Assembly: GCF_040436345.1 (NCBI RefSeq)
Contig: NC_133238.1
Coordinates: 5,954,150-6,018,149 of the forward strand
Length of the DNA: 64,000 nt
DNA from: Pagrus major
Taxonomy: Eukaryota; Chordata; Actinopteri; Spariformes; Sparidae
Direction of reading: 5' to 3'
Shown: positions 1 through 12,620 of the stretch, in pieces
Layout of the letters: each line of letters starts with the position of its first letter
Numbering within the stretch: the first letter of the stretch is position 1
The notes under the pieces: model-generated
What the model saw: the letters and a program-made list of their open reading frames with translations, nothing else
Database searches by the model: none
What the model was told of the DNA's origin: nothing
Translations under genes and position numbers: made by a program

Positions 1-310
1 AAATCTATATTTTTTCATATATATGTACATGATATTCTATGCATAGAGAGTAGAGTTTGAATATTACTCGTTTGTAGAACTACATACATGTTAAATGTGT
101 AAATACATGTACTTTATCTGTCAGAGTATGTAATTTACATATATATTTGTATGGGTTAGACATATGTCAATATATGAAACTGTTCCAATTTCTAATCGTT
201 TTCATATTTGGTTTACTCATATATGTACATATATAAATATTTTTGTTTTATATGTGCATATATTTCATGGGAATTCCATATACTTACTTCTTACTTATTT
301 CTGTATGGGT
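1..310. repeat. AT-rich low-complexity stretch
   Basis: The first 300 bases are dominated by alternating AT runs, with the word catatatgtacat and close variants recurring several times. It reads as simple-sequence DNA. The short open frame inside it shows no protein-like composition. Confidence 0.5.
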
Positions 311-3300
311 ACACTAGAATGTAAGACAGAGATCTGTGAGTTTGAACAGTGCTTGGTGGAAAAACATGACTCTGATGGACCCAGCAGGGTTATGGACCAG
401 TAAAGGTTGACAAAAGCTGCTTTATGGGTCTCACCCAGCCTTCAGGTCTGTGATAAATGGTGCTTATTGGATTTCAGGGGGGACAAAAGGAAAGCAAAAG
501 TGCTTTGTCTGTGAACAAATAGCTTTTATTGTTGAGTCAACCATCACTGACTTCCACTGAAACAGCGTTCCAACCACGATGGGCTACAAGTCTTAAAGGC
601 AGACTAATGAAGCTCCTGTAGCTCAGACTGCCCTCAAGTCATTTCTCTGCTCTGACATCTGATAGAACATATTGATTGGCTCTGTTCAGAAGGAAGGTTC
701 ATCACAGAAGAAGAAACACTGGCCGGCTGATAATCTGACATTTAGGGCCGTATACACTGTAAATCATCCGACCCCGTCTCGTACGATCTTTTTAGTGTCG
801 CTGGCTCTGTGAAGCCCCACCCGGCCAAACAACAGGGTGCGCTCGTTAACATGCCCTGTGATATCGCTCTAATAACAGGTCAGCACTCGGGTCATGTCAG
901 CAGCGCTCACCTGGGATTCCTGTCATCAGTACAGGCTGTGAATGCACCACACCCCTGCTGGGAGAGAGATGACACCTGAACACACCACCCCAACACCAAG
1001 CAGGGTGCCGCCCACCCGCCTGGACTAATGCTCACCTTTGTATCTGTCCTGCTGAGGAACAGCAAGGCTGGAACTCTGCAGGGACCATTCAGAGACACGC
1101 TGTCCTCTATGGGAGATTATTAAAGCCAAGTGAAGAAACAAAAACTCAGAATGCAGGCAGAGTTTTTTGGTTGAGTCTGAGAAAAAGTTAAGACAAATAA
1201 TTGAAACTCAAGGCCTCTTATAAGCTTTTTCCAAGACTTTCAACTGCTTTCCTCTGTCACAATTCCCTGTTTCAGTTACTTTATTTTGCCCATGATTATA
1301 ACCAATAAATGTGTTGAGCTTTAATTGGGAAATTTAAAAAAACTCCTATTATCATTGCTGTATACAGATACTTTTCTAAGCGGATATTTTCCCCGTCCTT
1401 TAAAAAAAAAAACCAAACCTGTCCACACAACCTTCATTTTCCAAAATATCTCTGTACACACTAGAACCCAGGAGGCTGTCAGTCGGGAGAAAAGTTGTAA
1501 AATCTCTTGTCCTGATGAATCCGCTTTAATGTACGTTAATTAGAGGGGACTAGGTGTTGGAACTAAGTGTGGCTCACTTTGATTTGAGAGGCAGTTAACT
1601 GTGCCTGCCTGCTGTGGTCACTGACAGCCCGGGGTCACGACTGCTGAAACGCTGAAGCTTCAGAGTACTGGGACATAAAAACAAACTCAGCAAGTCCAGT
1701 GTTTGTGCAAAATAATCTTAAAAGCTTGAATTATTTTAAAGACTTTTAATATGAACATTTCCCGCTCGCTCTTCATCTCCACTAACAGATGCTCACCTGA
1801 GAGTTCCTCATCAACCATCCGCAGGGAGACACTGCAGGTGAATAGTGTAAAATATTTAGCTGATACATATCACCGTGAAACCTGCCCAGTCTATTACATA
1901 CATTAATTTTATATCTTAATATGCAAATAAGTCTATCTAATGTGTATTTTGGATGTTTTCTTTCCAAAAGGCTGAAAGAAGATCTCAAAGAAAATTTCAA
2001 AGTTTACCAGCGCATGAAAACATCCCAGAGTTCTGCCCACTAGAGACTTTGGTCCACAAGCTGAAATATGTATAATAAAATGTTAGTTTGTTGTCACTTA
2101 GCATTAGTATTAGCATTATGTCTCCATACAGATAGTTCAGGCTCCAATGGTTCATGTCTCTGAGGTACGTATAGACTGTCTCCACCTCAATTCAATGAAG
2201 ATGGATAGAGTTAGTAGCAGTTTCTGGTGCTAAGTTAGACCTGGGAAAACTCAACAGCAATATGTCTTTCACAAACCCATGTCTTTGTTAGACTGCCCAA
2301 TGTGGAGACCTCTCTGTGGAGTGTTGGCAGAAAGTTTCCTGAAAGCATCTTTTATAATAAATATATCAAAAAGCTGCACTCAGTATATGTTTAAATATAT
2401 TATATTTTCTCTGTATTTTCTGTACTTTTGGCTGGAAAACTTTTTATGAGTATTAGCAGAAAAGGCCCCATACGCATTTTTGTTTTTAATCTGTTGACGT
2501 TCAACCCCTCAGGCCTTGAGGAACATTCAAATTATTTTGGAATACCTTCCAAAATGTAAAAAAAATCCCAACAACATCATTCTGATTTCTAATAGAAATA
2601 GTTCTTACTGAAATGACCTTTCACTAAAAGAATTCTAATGCTGCATTCATGTGATCCACTTCCCGAGTTCAGAATCTGTTCTTCTGACTTCACAGTGTGT
2701 TCGTGTGCATTAAGTCAGAATGTGGGAGCAACATGGACGATGTTTTGCATTTTATCGCTCGGAGCATTTAAACTTCACATTGCCAGCTGTTTCTGGCATT
2801 TGAGTGACATGGATGAGCAACGGAAGCTAAACATCTAAGCTATGAAATATATTTCACAAATATGGATGTTACCATCAACCCAGTGGTTACTTTGGTCCAC
2901 CATGTGTCAGAGTCACATGACGGCAGAGTGAATACTGTTGGATCCACCATTTAAGAAGGCTGGCACCTCATGGATTTACCATAGATTATGACTTTAAGTG
3001 TTTTCTGTAATGGACTCCTCTTATTAGATATGTAGATAAAGGTGTTTTTGAACTTCATTTTTTTTCTGATGCTTAATTTTTCCTTATATCTATCAGAAAT
3101 CACACAGAATTCATGTATTTTTAAAATTGTGGAAGACATTCAACCAAAATATCTGTGATATTTGAATCTTTACATGTGGTATGAAACAGTGTTACTCTGC
3201 ACTGCTTCATTTATGTATTTGTTTCTAAACCTTTCACAATTTTTAGTCATTCAAGGCTTTTTGATCGTTTGTTCCCAGCTTACTGTAGCATATCAGTGCC

Positions 3301-3594
3301 GTTATGGTCGTTGATCTTGAAGAAGGCCTGAGGGCTGAGACGTCATCAGATGAAGAAGAAATGTGCACATGGAGCCAGACTGTGATACTTTCAAGTCCAC
3401 ATCCAGTGATCGGCGCCTCACTACAGCCCCCGGTGTGCATTCCTTTTCTACTCTATATGGCAAAATAGTATCAATTATACTTTAGATATCAGAGATCTTC
3501 TTGCACCTGTTCTAAAGGTCTAATTATAATTGACTTTCATGCAAAAAATAAATCAATAACTTGGAATATAAGGTTAGTGCATTTAAAATACAAT

Positions 3595-3720
3595 TTAAGG
3601 TGCAATATGTAAGAATTTCAGTTGAAAACATTAAAAAATAAACTAAAATGATCACTGAATGTGAAGGAATAAGAAATTGACGTTATTTCAAAAACATCTG
3701 CAGCATGTGTCCTGTCCTTT
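3595..3720 (+). mobile_element. TTAA-type MITE, left end only
   Basis: It begins with TTAA and the terminus AAGGTGCAATATGTAAGAAT, then a body that resembles the elements at 30,216 and 55,322 (a 'gttgaaaacat' segment and a 'gaatgtgaag' segment). No matching right end was found, so it is truncated or decayed. Confidence 0.6.
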
Positions 3721-5792
3721 GTCATTATACCACTATGGTTTCTTAAAAAAAAAATGTTGTATAGTAACAGCTGGTTTCAGGATATAAGCTATTTAGGACA
3801 TACTGTGCATCTTACAACCAAAACTGTCTGCAGTATAAAAAAATGCTTAGTTGCAAAACATGTTTGGGTGAACCAACTCTTTAATGACAACAATATTGCT
3901 TGATGGAGCTGTAATTAAAATGCCTGTGACCCATTAGTTAAATCGTGGTAAGCATCACTAAACACCACTAGATACATTTGGCATGACATCTGAACCGACA
4001 CAATCTGAGTGTGTGTGAGCGAGCGCAGAAACTTTTTCGGAGACATTTCCACTGACAGCTCGGGCTTTGCCAAATTCTAAAAAAGAGCTGAGAGCCGGCT
4101 CGTGTTTGTGTGTGCACGTCACACTGGAGCTCCTCTCTCAGTAAACGGACACACATGCCTGGTGCTTCCCATCCATCAGCACAACGGCTCAACAGCTGGA
4201 TGTGATTGTGCGTTTCTCTGCTCCGTCCCTGAGTCCTCTGGAGACGAGGACGCGCACACAGTGTTTCGCACACGGTCTCGTCTTGCTGTCTCTCTTTTCT
4301 CAACTCGCTCTCTCACAAACCAAACCTCTGGAGGAAGCCCATTTTCGAGGCACCAGTAGGAGCTCAATCATCCAAATACCTCCCATGTGTTTTAAAGTAT
4401 GCCTGACATTTCTCTCCCTGCTCTCTTATCCATAGAATGATTTCATTTCATTGATGGATTTTCATATTAGCTCCCTCCCCTCCTGCCCCCCGATACTACT
4501 TAGCTGTTCGGCCGTGCTTGTTTGCACATTAAGCCCACTTAGCATCGTGACCCCCTGACACACAGTAAGTGTGCCCTGGCGCTCGGCGGACGCTTTGCTG
4601 TCGAGCACAATGTGAGATCCGGCGCTATTGGAGACATCTTCTTGGCAGCAGACGGAGCAAACATTACACACAGACTGATGGCTGTAAGACGAGAGAGAGG
4701 AGAGAGATTCAGAGATTCATCATCCTGCTGGCCAGGAACACATCCAAGCACTGCTGTCTAGCTCAGCTGGCCCACCACAAGTCAATAAATCATCGTAATT
4801 CCTGACAGTTAATGAGTCTTCTTTACAAAACTGCATTTCTGTTCGGATGTTAGCTAGCATGCAGAGCATGAGTTGGCCTAATACAGCAAGCGAGTCACAA
4901 AGAGTAAGCACCACACTGTCAGCGATGAGGGAGGTTAATATTTACTCCACAGAGTCCAGGAAAGAAATTCCCCTGCCAATCCCCCCTTTATGAATCATAA
5001 AGAAGTCATTGAAACACATTGCTAACGTGTTATCATGGAAATCGGGTCACTTCAGACTCCGTGGTCTGCTGTTGAGGTGCACAGTGATCCTGTCTCTAGA
5101 GCACAGCCTCCTCCGCCTGTCATCAGGCAGTTATTTATGCTGATGTACACTGATGATAAACAGACGTGGCCGGTGAGTATGTGTTCTTGCTCATAAAGGA
5201 TGACTTTTGCGTCTCTTTCTGTGTAGTCTTTGAAACGTGTCTGGAGATGTTGTATCAGTGTTGATTCATTGTGAACAGCCACATACAGTCTACATCAAGT
5301 CCAGGCTGATCAAGCGTAGCTGTGCAACTGTGGGAAGTATTTTTTACTTTTACTTTTTTAAAATATATTTATTAATTTCGTCGTTCTATGAGTTATGTCT
5401 TAAATTATTTCATCAGAAGCCAAAATAACTCTTTTCTCTGGAGTCTTTGCTGTTTCCATGGCAACTACTCAGAGGTAAAAAAGAAAAAATAGTCCAGCAC
5501 GTCCCAATCTGTAACATGGCAATGGCAATTTGTACCAAGTTTTATGGGAAGCTAAGCTAACACCTGTGGAGGGTGGCTTCGTATTGACTGTGCAGACATA
5601 AGGGAGATATTTATCTCCTCTTTAACTCTCCACCACTAAACTGAATGCAGTGTATTTCCCAAAATGTTGAAATTCGTGTTTTGTGCTTGCAGCATCAAAT
5701 TCTATTAGTCACTATATTTTACAATATAAATGGGAAAAGACAAGAATTAAATTTGATTCTTGCTAAAAAAAAAAAAAAAAAGTATAATAATC

Positions 5793-5978
5793 AGAGCTGC
5801 AGCTTTTAAATTAATCAGCAATTATCTTATCTGATAATGGATTAATCCCTCTTACTGAGGCCTACTGGGCTTTGGAAAACACTGATTGATATTTTATAGA
5901 CCAAACAACTAATCAATTAATCAAGAAAGTAATCAACAGAGTAATCAACAGTGAAAAAAAATGTATAGTTGTAGCCCT
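5793..5978. mobile_element. MITE, hAT-like, degraded
   Basis: The left end reads CAGAGCTGCAGC and the right end GTTGTAGCCCTG, which form an imperfect terminal inverted repeat. The subterminal regions are rich in 'attaatc' and its complement, in opposite orientation at the two ends. This is the layout of a very common teleost MITE family with gattaatcgatt subtermini. It is non-coding. Flanking 8-bp duplications are not convincing. Confidence 0.5.
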
Positions 5979-8900
5979 GATGAGAATAATGAACTGAATG
6001 TTGTTGCCTCAGAAAAGATTGCATTGAACGACAAAGTCATTAAAGTGAAATTAGAGGGTAAAATCAGGGTTTATGCTGTGACACATTTGTGAAAAAATAA
6101 CTGCTGACAAGACTGGCAGGAATTTTTGTGTGGGTTCCAGGAGCTACTGTGAGTGTGGGAAACAAACTGTCCCAACCATGAACTAAACAAAGAAACATGA
6201 CTCTGCTGTGAACTGTGGGACGTGTTTCAGAAAGTGGATCCCAGCCGACTGGCAGCCAGAGAGGCAACCGCTGGGAGCATCAGTTCAGTGGCTGGCACAG
6301 TATGTTAAACTAGACAGAGGGGATTTGGGGCTGAAAAGGAATCTAAAAGTATAGACACCATACAGAATAGTTACAACGTTTTCTGATGGTTTATAGATTT
6401 GCTCCCATTCAGACAATTCAGAGAGACATGATGCCAAAATGTCAAATGATCCAATTATGGAACCGTCTGATCAACATGGCAGAGGACAGAAAAGATAATG
6501 AGGTGTTTATGCGGAGTTAACCACATAGATTGAATTGATCGTTGACGAGGTGGACGTGCTGAATATCTACAGGAATCATTTGTGTTGTAACATTGACTTA
6601 AATCTTCCTGAAATTCGAAGAACAATTGTTTGAAAACATCCAGTCAAAGCCAGTTTGTGTTTTTTTGTGCTGAATCATATTACATCTGGTTTATGTAGTT
6701 GCACAGTTGAGAGCTGGTATTCTTCCTCTCTGAGGCTGGTTGATTCACAATATTCAGGAGGGGAACCCATGTTTAAACAGTTTGATTCAAGCGAAGTGGA
6801 AAGTGAGTCCTGTTTTCTTCTCACTTCTTCTGGAAAAGAAGATAAATTGTATATTTAGTATTTATTTAACATTTTTCCAGAAATACGTATTCAAAATTTC
6901 CGTCAGTGATTTATCGGTTTTGATGTCCTCATGGATGGTCCACAGATTTTTATCTATTTCTGGCTCCTGGTCCTGGTTTGTATGAATTTATAACATTTAG
7001 TGAATTATATTCTGAACATTTGCATTTATGATTTTGACATATCTGTATGTGTGGAGTTTCCTACCTGAAGCAGGTGTTGCTGAGTTGTTGGAGCGTGTTT
7101 CTCCTCTCCCTCTTCCTTTCTGTCTCCATGTGTCTGTCTGGCTTCGCTCCCTGTGATCCCCTCTCCATATGCTCGTCCAGCCTCCTCTGTTGCATTGCTC
7201 ACAAGGCGTCCATGTGTTTCTGTTTCAGAGACGCATTCGCTCAGCTCCCAACGCTCAGAGGCCTGCCGTCCCATCTGCCTCCCCCTGAGCAGCCCATATT
7301 TTTTATGATGCGCTACCTGTATCAGTTTTTGGTTTGCAGTTATGTAAGCGTGTGTCTTCTGTAATCTTTAATGTTTCACCTGGGAGTAGGAGAGGAGCCT
7401 CGAATCATCGTTACTGTTGTACTTTTGTGGTCCATTAGTGAATGTGAGTCCAATATTGACTCTTCTTTTAGCTTTGATTTCTGCAGCTCCTGAGAAGAAT
7501 ATCTGGTGGGGAGCCTTATCACTTAAAACAGCTGCCTGTCATGGATTGAAACTAGGTTGAGAGCAGGTAGACTGAACCAAAAGAATACTGGAGTTGGCTC
7601 AGTTGAAGGAACTGCCATCCTCTCATCAATGGGAAAAAAAAAACATATTGCTCGACCCTACAAGCAGTTTTTCACGACCCATATCTACATTTATTGTGGC
7701 GGTGACCTCTGTTGGACACAGTAATTATTACAGAAGCAAAGGAGGAGGTCAGGTGACTCAGGCGAGTATAAAGAGTCTGCATTGGGGGGATGTCGGGGTC
7801 CGACTCTGAAATCTTTTGAGGTGAGTTGTTACAGTTCCTGTCTCATCTGGATTTTCAAAAATCAGCTAAATATTCAGCCACGTCTTTGAGAGTAAAATCC
7901 TGCTGGCAGTTCCTCTAAGTCTGACTCGTTTCCACTGTCGTCTTCCTGCAACAACTCACATCTCGAAAAAGATATCAGAGTGAGACTTCTCCTTGAATTA
8001 GACTTGTGTTTCTGGTTACAAAATAGATGTTATGATTTATCAAAAAGCTCTCTCTCTGTGGGAATACTTTCTGTAATGAACAATCTAAATCAAATCGAAT
8101 CAAATTGCAGCCGTGTTGCTGCTGCCAGCTGAGGCGATCAACTGGACGGATTCCAAAACTTTGGTAATTATGAATCATTTACACAACAGAGCATGTAGAT
8201 ATTGGACCCAGGTGTAAATACTGGAATTCCCCCATAACTTGTGCCACGCACCTTAGATAGATGATTAACCGACTTATTTAAACCCAAACAAGATGTTTTC
8301 CACGGACTGTGAGTCATGCTGACACAGAGGGACGCAGCAGCACTCCTCCTCCTCAGTTAAATATCAGTTTATTTTTTCATATGCAGTCAAACAGAGTTGC
8401 TGATGGGACAGATGATTGTGAAACGGTGGGGCAGAGGGTCCAGCAGCCAACTGTCCCTCAGTGAAGACGAGTGCCACTGTTTAATATGTACCAGGCCATG
8501 GCCTACCTGGCTATTAAACTAATTCAGAGTCTAAATACCACCTCTTTTCACTGTGCGCCACACTGTGCACCAAGATTATCAGCTGTTTAACTAGCAAAAT
8601 GGACTTGGACATGCCCTAAACGCACTAGTACGCTGTGCTGTAGACCATGCGCTATAGAACGTTTAAATCGGGCCCAAAGTGTCTTCAAAGTCATCATATA
8701 AGAGACTCGAGCAATATATAGTCTGTATTTTCCCATCTTCGGCTGACTGCTTTGCTTCCACTGAGCCAGGCAAACTGAGCCCAGCATGAACATAACTTCA
8801 TCATTTCATGACCCCGGGGAGCTTGATAACACAAGCAGGCTGCTATCGTCACTTGAATTGTCGGGGACAGTCTCACAGTTGGCCAGGCTGGAGCAGTTAG

Positions 8901-10072
8901 AGGTGTGGATTCAGTTCACTGGAGGTTTAGTGGACTGGACTCCCTACTCTGTCTCTTTTTATTCTGTAAGCCTATAGGAGAGGCAGTTTATTCAGTCTCG
9001 GGTCATGCAAGAAGTTACAGTAGAATCAGATGTTTGATCTAAGTCCAGTGTGAATGTATATACACCCTGTCTTTGATCATCAGCTTCATGTCTCTTATAT
9101 AAATGGATCTCTTTACTTTCCAGCAGCTGTAACCAGTTAAGTATAATTTCATTTTGTAGTCTCTTCAGAGAGGTCAGGTTGATTTAAGCTTCACAGCCTT
9201 CATTCACAGCAGCATCTCTTTCCTTTCTTTTCCCCACTTTGGGATCTCCTTGGCTGTGTTCCTGTTGTCTGAATAAAGTCGATCTTTGTTTTTTGCCCCC
9301 TAAAGACCTTGCTCTGTTGCTGATGAGGTCCAGCCGCTCACGCCCTTGTCAGATGGGGAACCTGGGACTCGGAATTATGCATCGGAGTGCTTTGCGGACA
9401 GATGGTTTCCATCATTTCCTGGTAGTTTTCCTGCTCAGGTGTAACTCCCTCACCTCAGTCTAGTTGATCAATTACTAGAGAGAGGTGACTGGGGTGCAGG
9501 GACAGAGGACGAGGCACTACTCTGAAGTGATGCCAGCCCGTCATCACAAGAAAACGACCATATGGGTTGACCGTGCACTGAACTTATTATGACCAGTTTA
9601 TGTTCCCTATTAAGCAGAGACCTCTGGCTGTAGTAATTAAGGCAGCAAAGAAGAAAGTCAAGTGTTGTGGTATAAAGAGCAACAAAGTCCACATAAGGAG
9701 GATGCTGGGGTGGACTGATGGGTCAAACAAACACAGGACTTTCATCCAGGGGACCACTGTCTGTGCCCAGTTTGAAACCAAAAGTCAACAGTGAATTATT
9801 TTAAAACATTATATGGCGGCATATACAATGCAACTCAAGTTTTGTTCATAACATATGTACCTATGTACCTTAAGTTGAACTGAACTTAACCACTTGCAAC
9901 TAATGAACGGGAACTCAAGCATCCAGCTGCTGAAAGGGAAATGATCACACCGGAGGCCTCATTAGCATGTATGCTATGGGCAAAAAAAGTATTTATGTCT
10001 CAAATGCAGCTTTCAAGAGATATTTAGTACTTCATGTATGATGCATTTCACTGTCGTATATAATGGTAATAC

Positions 10073-10102
10073 TTAAATTAAATTAAATTAAATTAAATTA
10101 AT
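10073..10102 (+). repeat. (TTAAA)n microsatellite
   Basis: About six tandem copies of a 5-bp AAATT-type unit. Confidence 0.9.
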
Positions 10103-11184
10103 TGCATTTGTTCTCAGCAATCATACAAAATAATGTCTTATCGAACCTTCTAAATGTAGGCTACATGTCATGATGAACTCAGGAATGAACTGTTTATTTA
10201 TTGGTTGAGAAAAACTGCCTACTTCTAAAGCTAAGAAAATCATTTAAAACCCATTGGATTATTGTCATGAAGCTGCAAACAAGCCTTTTTTTCATTGCTC
10301 ATGAAAAGTAGATGTTTTGAGATACATGGTTACAGGGGGAAAGGGAAAATATGCTCATTTGGGGCTATGGGACTACAGATTATAAAGACATGGATGTGGC
10401 ATGAAGTCAACCTTACATCCCTGAAAGGTTGTTTGAAGATTTCTGTTGCCAACTGTGACAAAAAAGGTGTAAAGACAAGGAATCTAAAGCTGCCATAGCT
10501 CTGTGTTAGGACTGACCACTTCTCTTAAACTTCCACAAGAAAAGAGGAAGAAAGTGAGCTGATAAAACTATAACGTCTTGTGGGAAAAACGACACCGATT
10601 TAGATTTTTGAAAAAGGCACTTTTATGTGGGGCAGGAAACATTATGTAGCCAGCATGCGGTACTGAATCTTAAGGCATCTCTGCATGGCATTAGGATTGT
10701 TACCACATGTAAGGGACAAGAAAAATCTCAATGCTTTCTAGGCATTACAGTAAGTCAATACAGTTTTCTTATTGTACTATACCGTGTTAAAATATAGTTC
10801 TTTTTATCAACCTTTTATCCAAATCTCAGGCACAGTTGTAACATTTAGTGATAAATACAATGTTTCAATGTATAATCAACTCTTAAGAATAGAGCCTTCA
10901 GTAGAGAGAGAAAGGTTTTGAAGGCTAACAAAGAAATCAGCGCTCTTGTCATTCTAAGGGCTTGGCCCCGGGACAGTGATTAAGCTTGTTTCCCAGCACT
11001 TTGGTCCAGAGCATGAGGTCAACAGCCCAGACTTCTATGAATCATGCAGGGAATATTCACAGTCACCGGGCAATGATTCCTCATATTTTTCAGGTCATCT
11101 CCAGAACCACTCCAGTGCACAATGGCTTTGCCTTTTAGCTACATTACAGATAAGACTGTAAGAATGGCAAAATGGTGGAATATA

Positions 11185-12066
11185 CACCAATCAGCCATAA
11201 CATTATTACCACCTGCCTAATATTGTGTAGGTCCCACTTTTGCCACCAAAACAGCTTTGACTCATTGGGGCATGGACTCCACAAGACCTCTGAAGGTGTG
11301 CTGTGGTATCTGGCACCAAGATGTTATCTACACATCCTTTAAGTCGTGTAAGTTTAGCAGTGGGGCCTCTATGGATCGGACCTGTTTATCAAGCACATCC
11401 CTCAGGTGCTCGATTGGACTGAGATCTGGGGAATGTGGAGGCTAAGACACCACCTTGAACCATTGTTGTGTTGCTGAACCACTTTTGCAGTGTGGCAGGG
11501 TGCGTTATCCTGCTGAAGGAGGGCACTGCCATTAAGGAATACCATTTCCATGATGGGGTGTACTTGGTCTGCAACAATGTTTAAGTAGGTCCTGCATGCC
11601 AAAGTAACATCCACATGAATGGCAGGACTTGAGGTTTTCCAGCAGAACATTGCCCAATGCACCACGCTGCCTGCACCAGCTTGCATTCTTTCCATGGTGC
11701 ATCCTGGTACCATCTCTTTCCCAAGCGAAACATGCGCACCCGACCATCCACATGATGTAAAAGAAAAAATTATTCATCAGACCAGGCCACCTTTTTCCAT
11801 TGCTCCATGGTCCAGTTCTGATGCTAACATACCCATTGCCCATGCTCACTCCAGACTGGGATCACCCATCAAGACCTGCAGTTATGGATAATCATGCTCA
11901 GATTCTTATGCTTGCCCATTTTTCCTGCTTCCAACTCATCAACTTCGAGGACAAAATGTTCACTCGCTGCCTTATATATCCACCTACTAACAGGTGCCAT
12001 TGTAACGAGATAATCAACATTATTCACCTCACCTGTCAGTGGCTATAATGTTATGGCTGATCAGTG
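11185..12066 (-). mobile_element. Tc1-like transposon relic with broken transposase
   Basis: The element is bounded by an inverted repeat: CACCAATCAGCCATAACATT on the left, and on the right the complement of CACTGATCAGCCATAACATT. Both ends are flanked by TA, the Tc1/mariner target duplication. The minus strand still encodes pieces of a DDE transposase in shifted frames, including YLNIVADQVHP and the catalytic-Asp motif QQDNAPCHTA near 11,500-11,600. At 882 bp it is about half the length of an intact Tc1 element (roughly 1.6 kb), and the N-terminal helix-turn-helix part is not recognisable. It is therefore internally deleted and cannot make an active transposase. Confidence 0.88.
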
Positions 12067-12359
12067 TAGATCCGCTAGACAGTTTTTTGTCTTGCTTAAT
12101 CATAGTAGAAGACCCAAATAGACCCAAACCAAGAAAGACAGTGTGCCCTACCAGACCGCAAAAACTGCTCAGGAATAACCCAAGGAACACAAGAAAGCTC
12201 AAGGTGTCGATCTACCCTCCAAATTCCCGAAATCCCATTTCAATCAAGTATCCTTAAGGCATGCTGGAAAAAGTCCACTGCCGGCACTGTCATCAGGGAG
12301 TAATGTTACTATGAGTGAGTGTGCTTTGGCTGCAACAGTGTTTGTGTGGGTGGTCAAAA

Positions 12360-12620
12360 ACTATTTTTTATGAGGCTCACAGCCTTTTGAGGCTCACAGC
12401 CTGGGGAATGAAACTGCTCTGTAGTCTGGTGGTACGGCAGCAGATACCTCTGTATCTTTTGCCAGATGGCAGCAGGGCGAACAGACTGTGGCTAGGATGG
12501 GTGTTGTCTTTTAGTATTCTTTAGACTCTCACAGACATCTCACTTCACTGATACCACTAATGCTCTGTGGATGGGTACCAGTGATGTTCTGGGCAGTTCT
12601 AAGCATCTGCTGCAGAGCTT
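12360..12620 (+). repeat. Dispersed repeat, LINE-derived by appearance
   Basis: It contains a translated motif LPDGSRANRLWLGWVLS preceded by a duplicated 'gaggctcacagcct'. This motif is familiar from a dispersed teleost repeat. It stops soon afterwards, with no reverse-transcriptase core. The family was not determined. Confidence 0.4.

Larger units (their letters stand above)
311..11184. other. Intergenic, no recognisable gene
   Basis: No frame here shows a recognisable domain or a chain of splice-compatible exons. The stretch holds scattered repeats (listed separately), AT-rich filler and a few GC-richer islands at about 720-1,100, 3,960-4,430, 8,280-8,480 and 9,230-9,480. These islands could be regulatory or conserved non-coding sequence, but that cannot be shown from one genome. 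Short frames of 60-110 codons occur on both strands at the frequency expected by chance. Confidence 0.5.
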
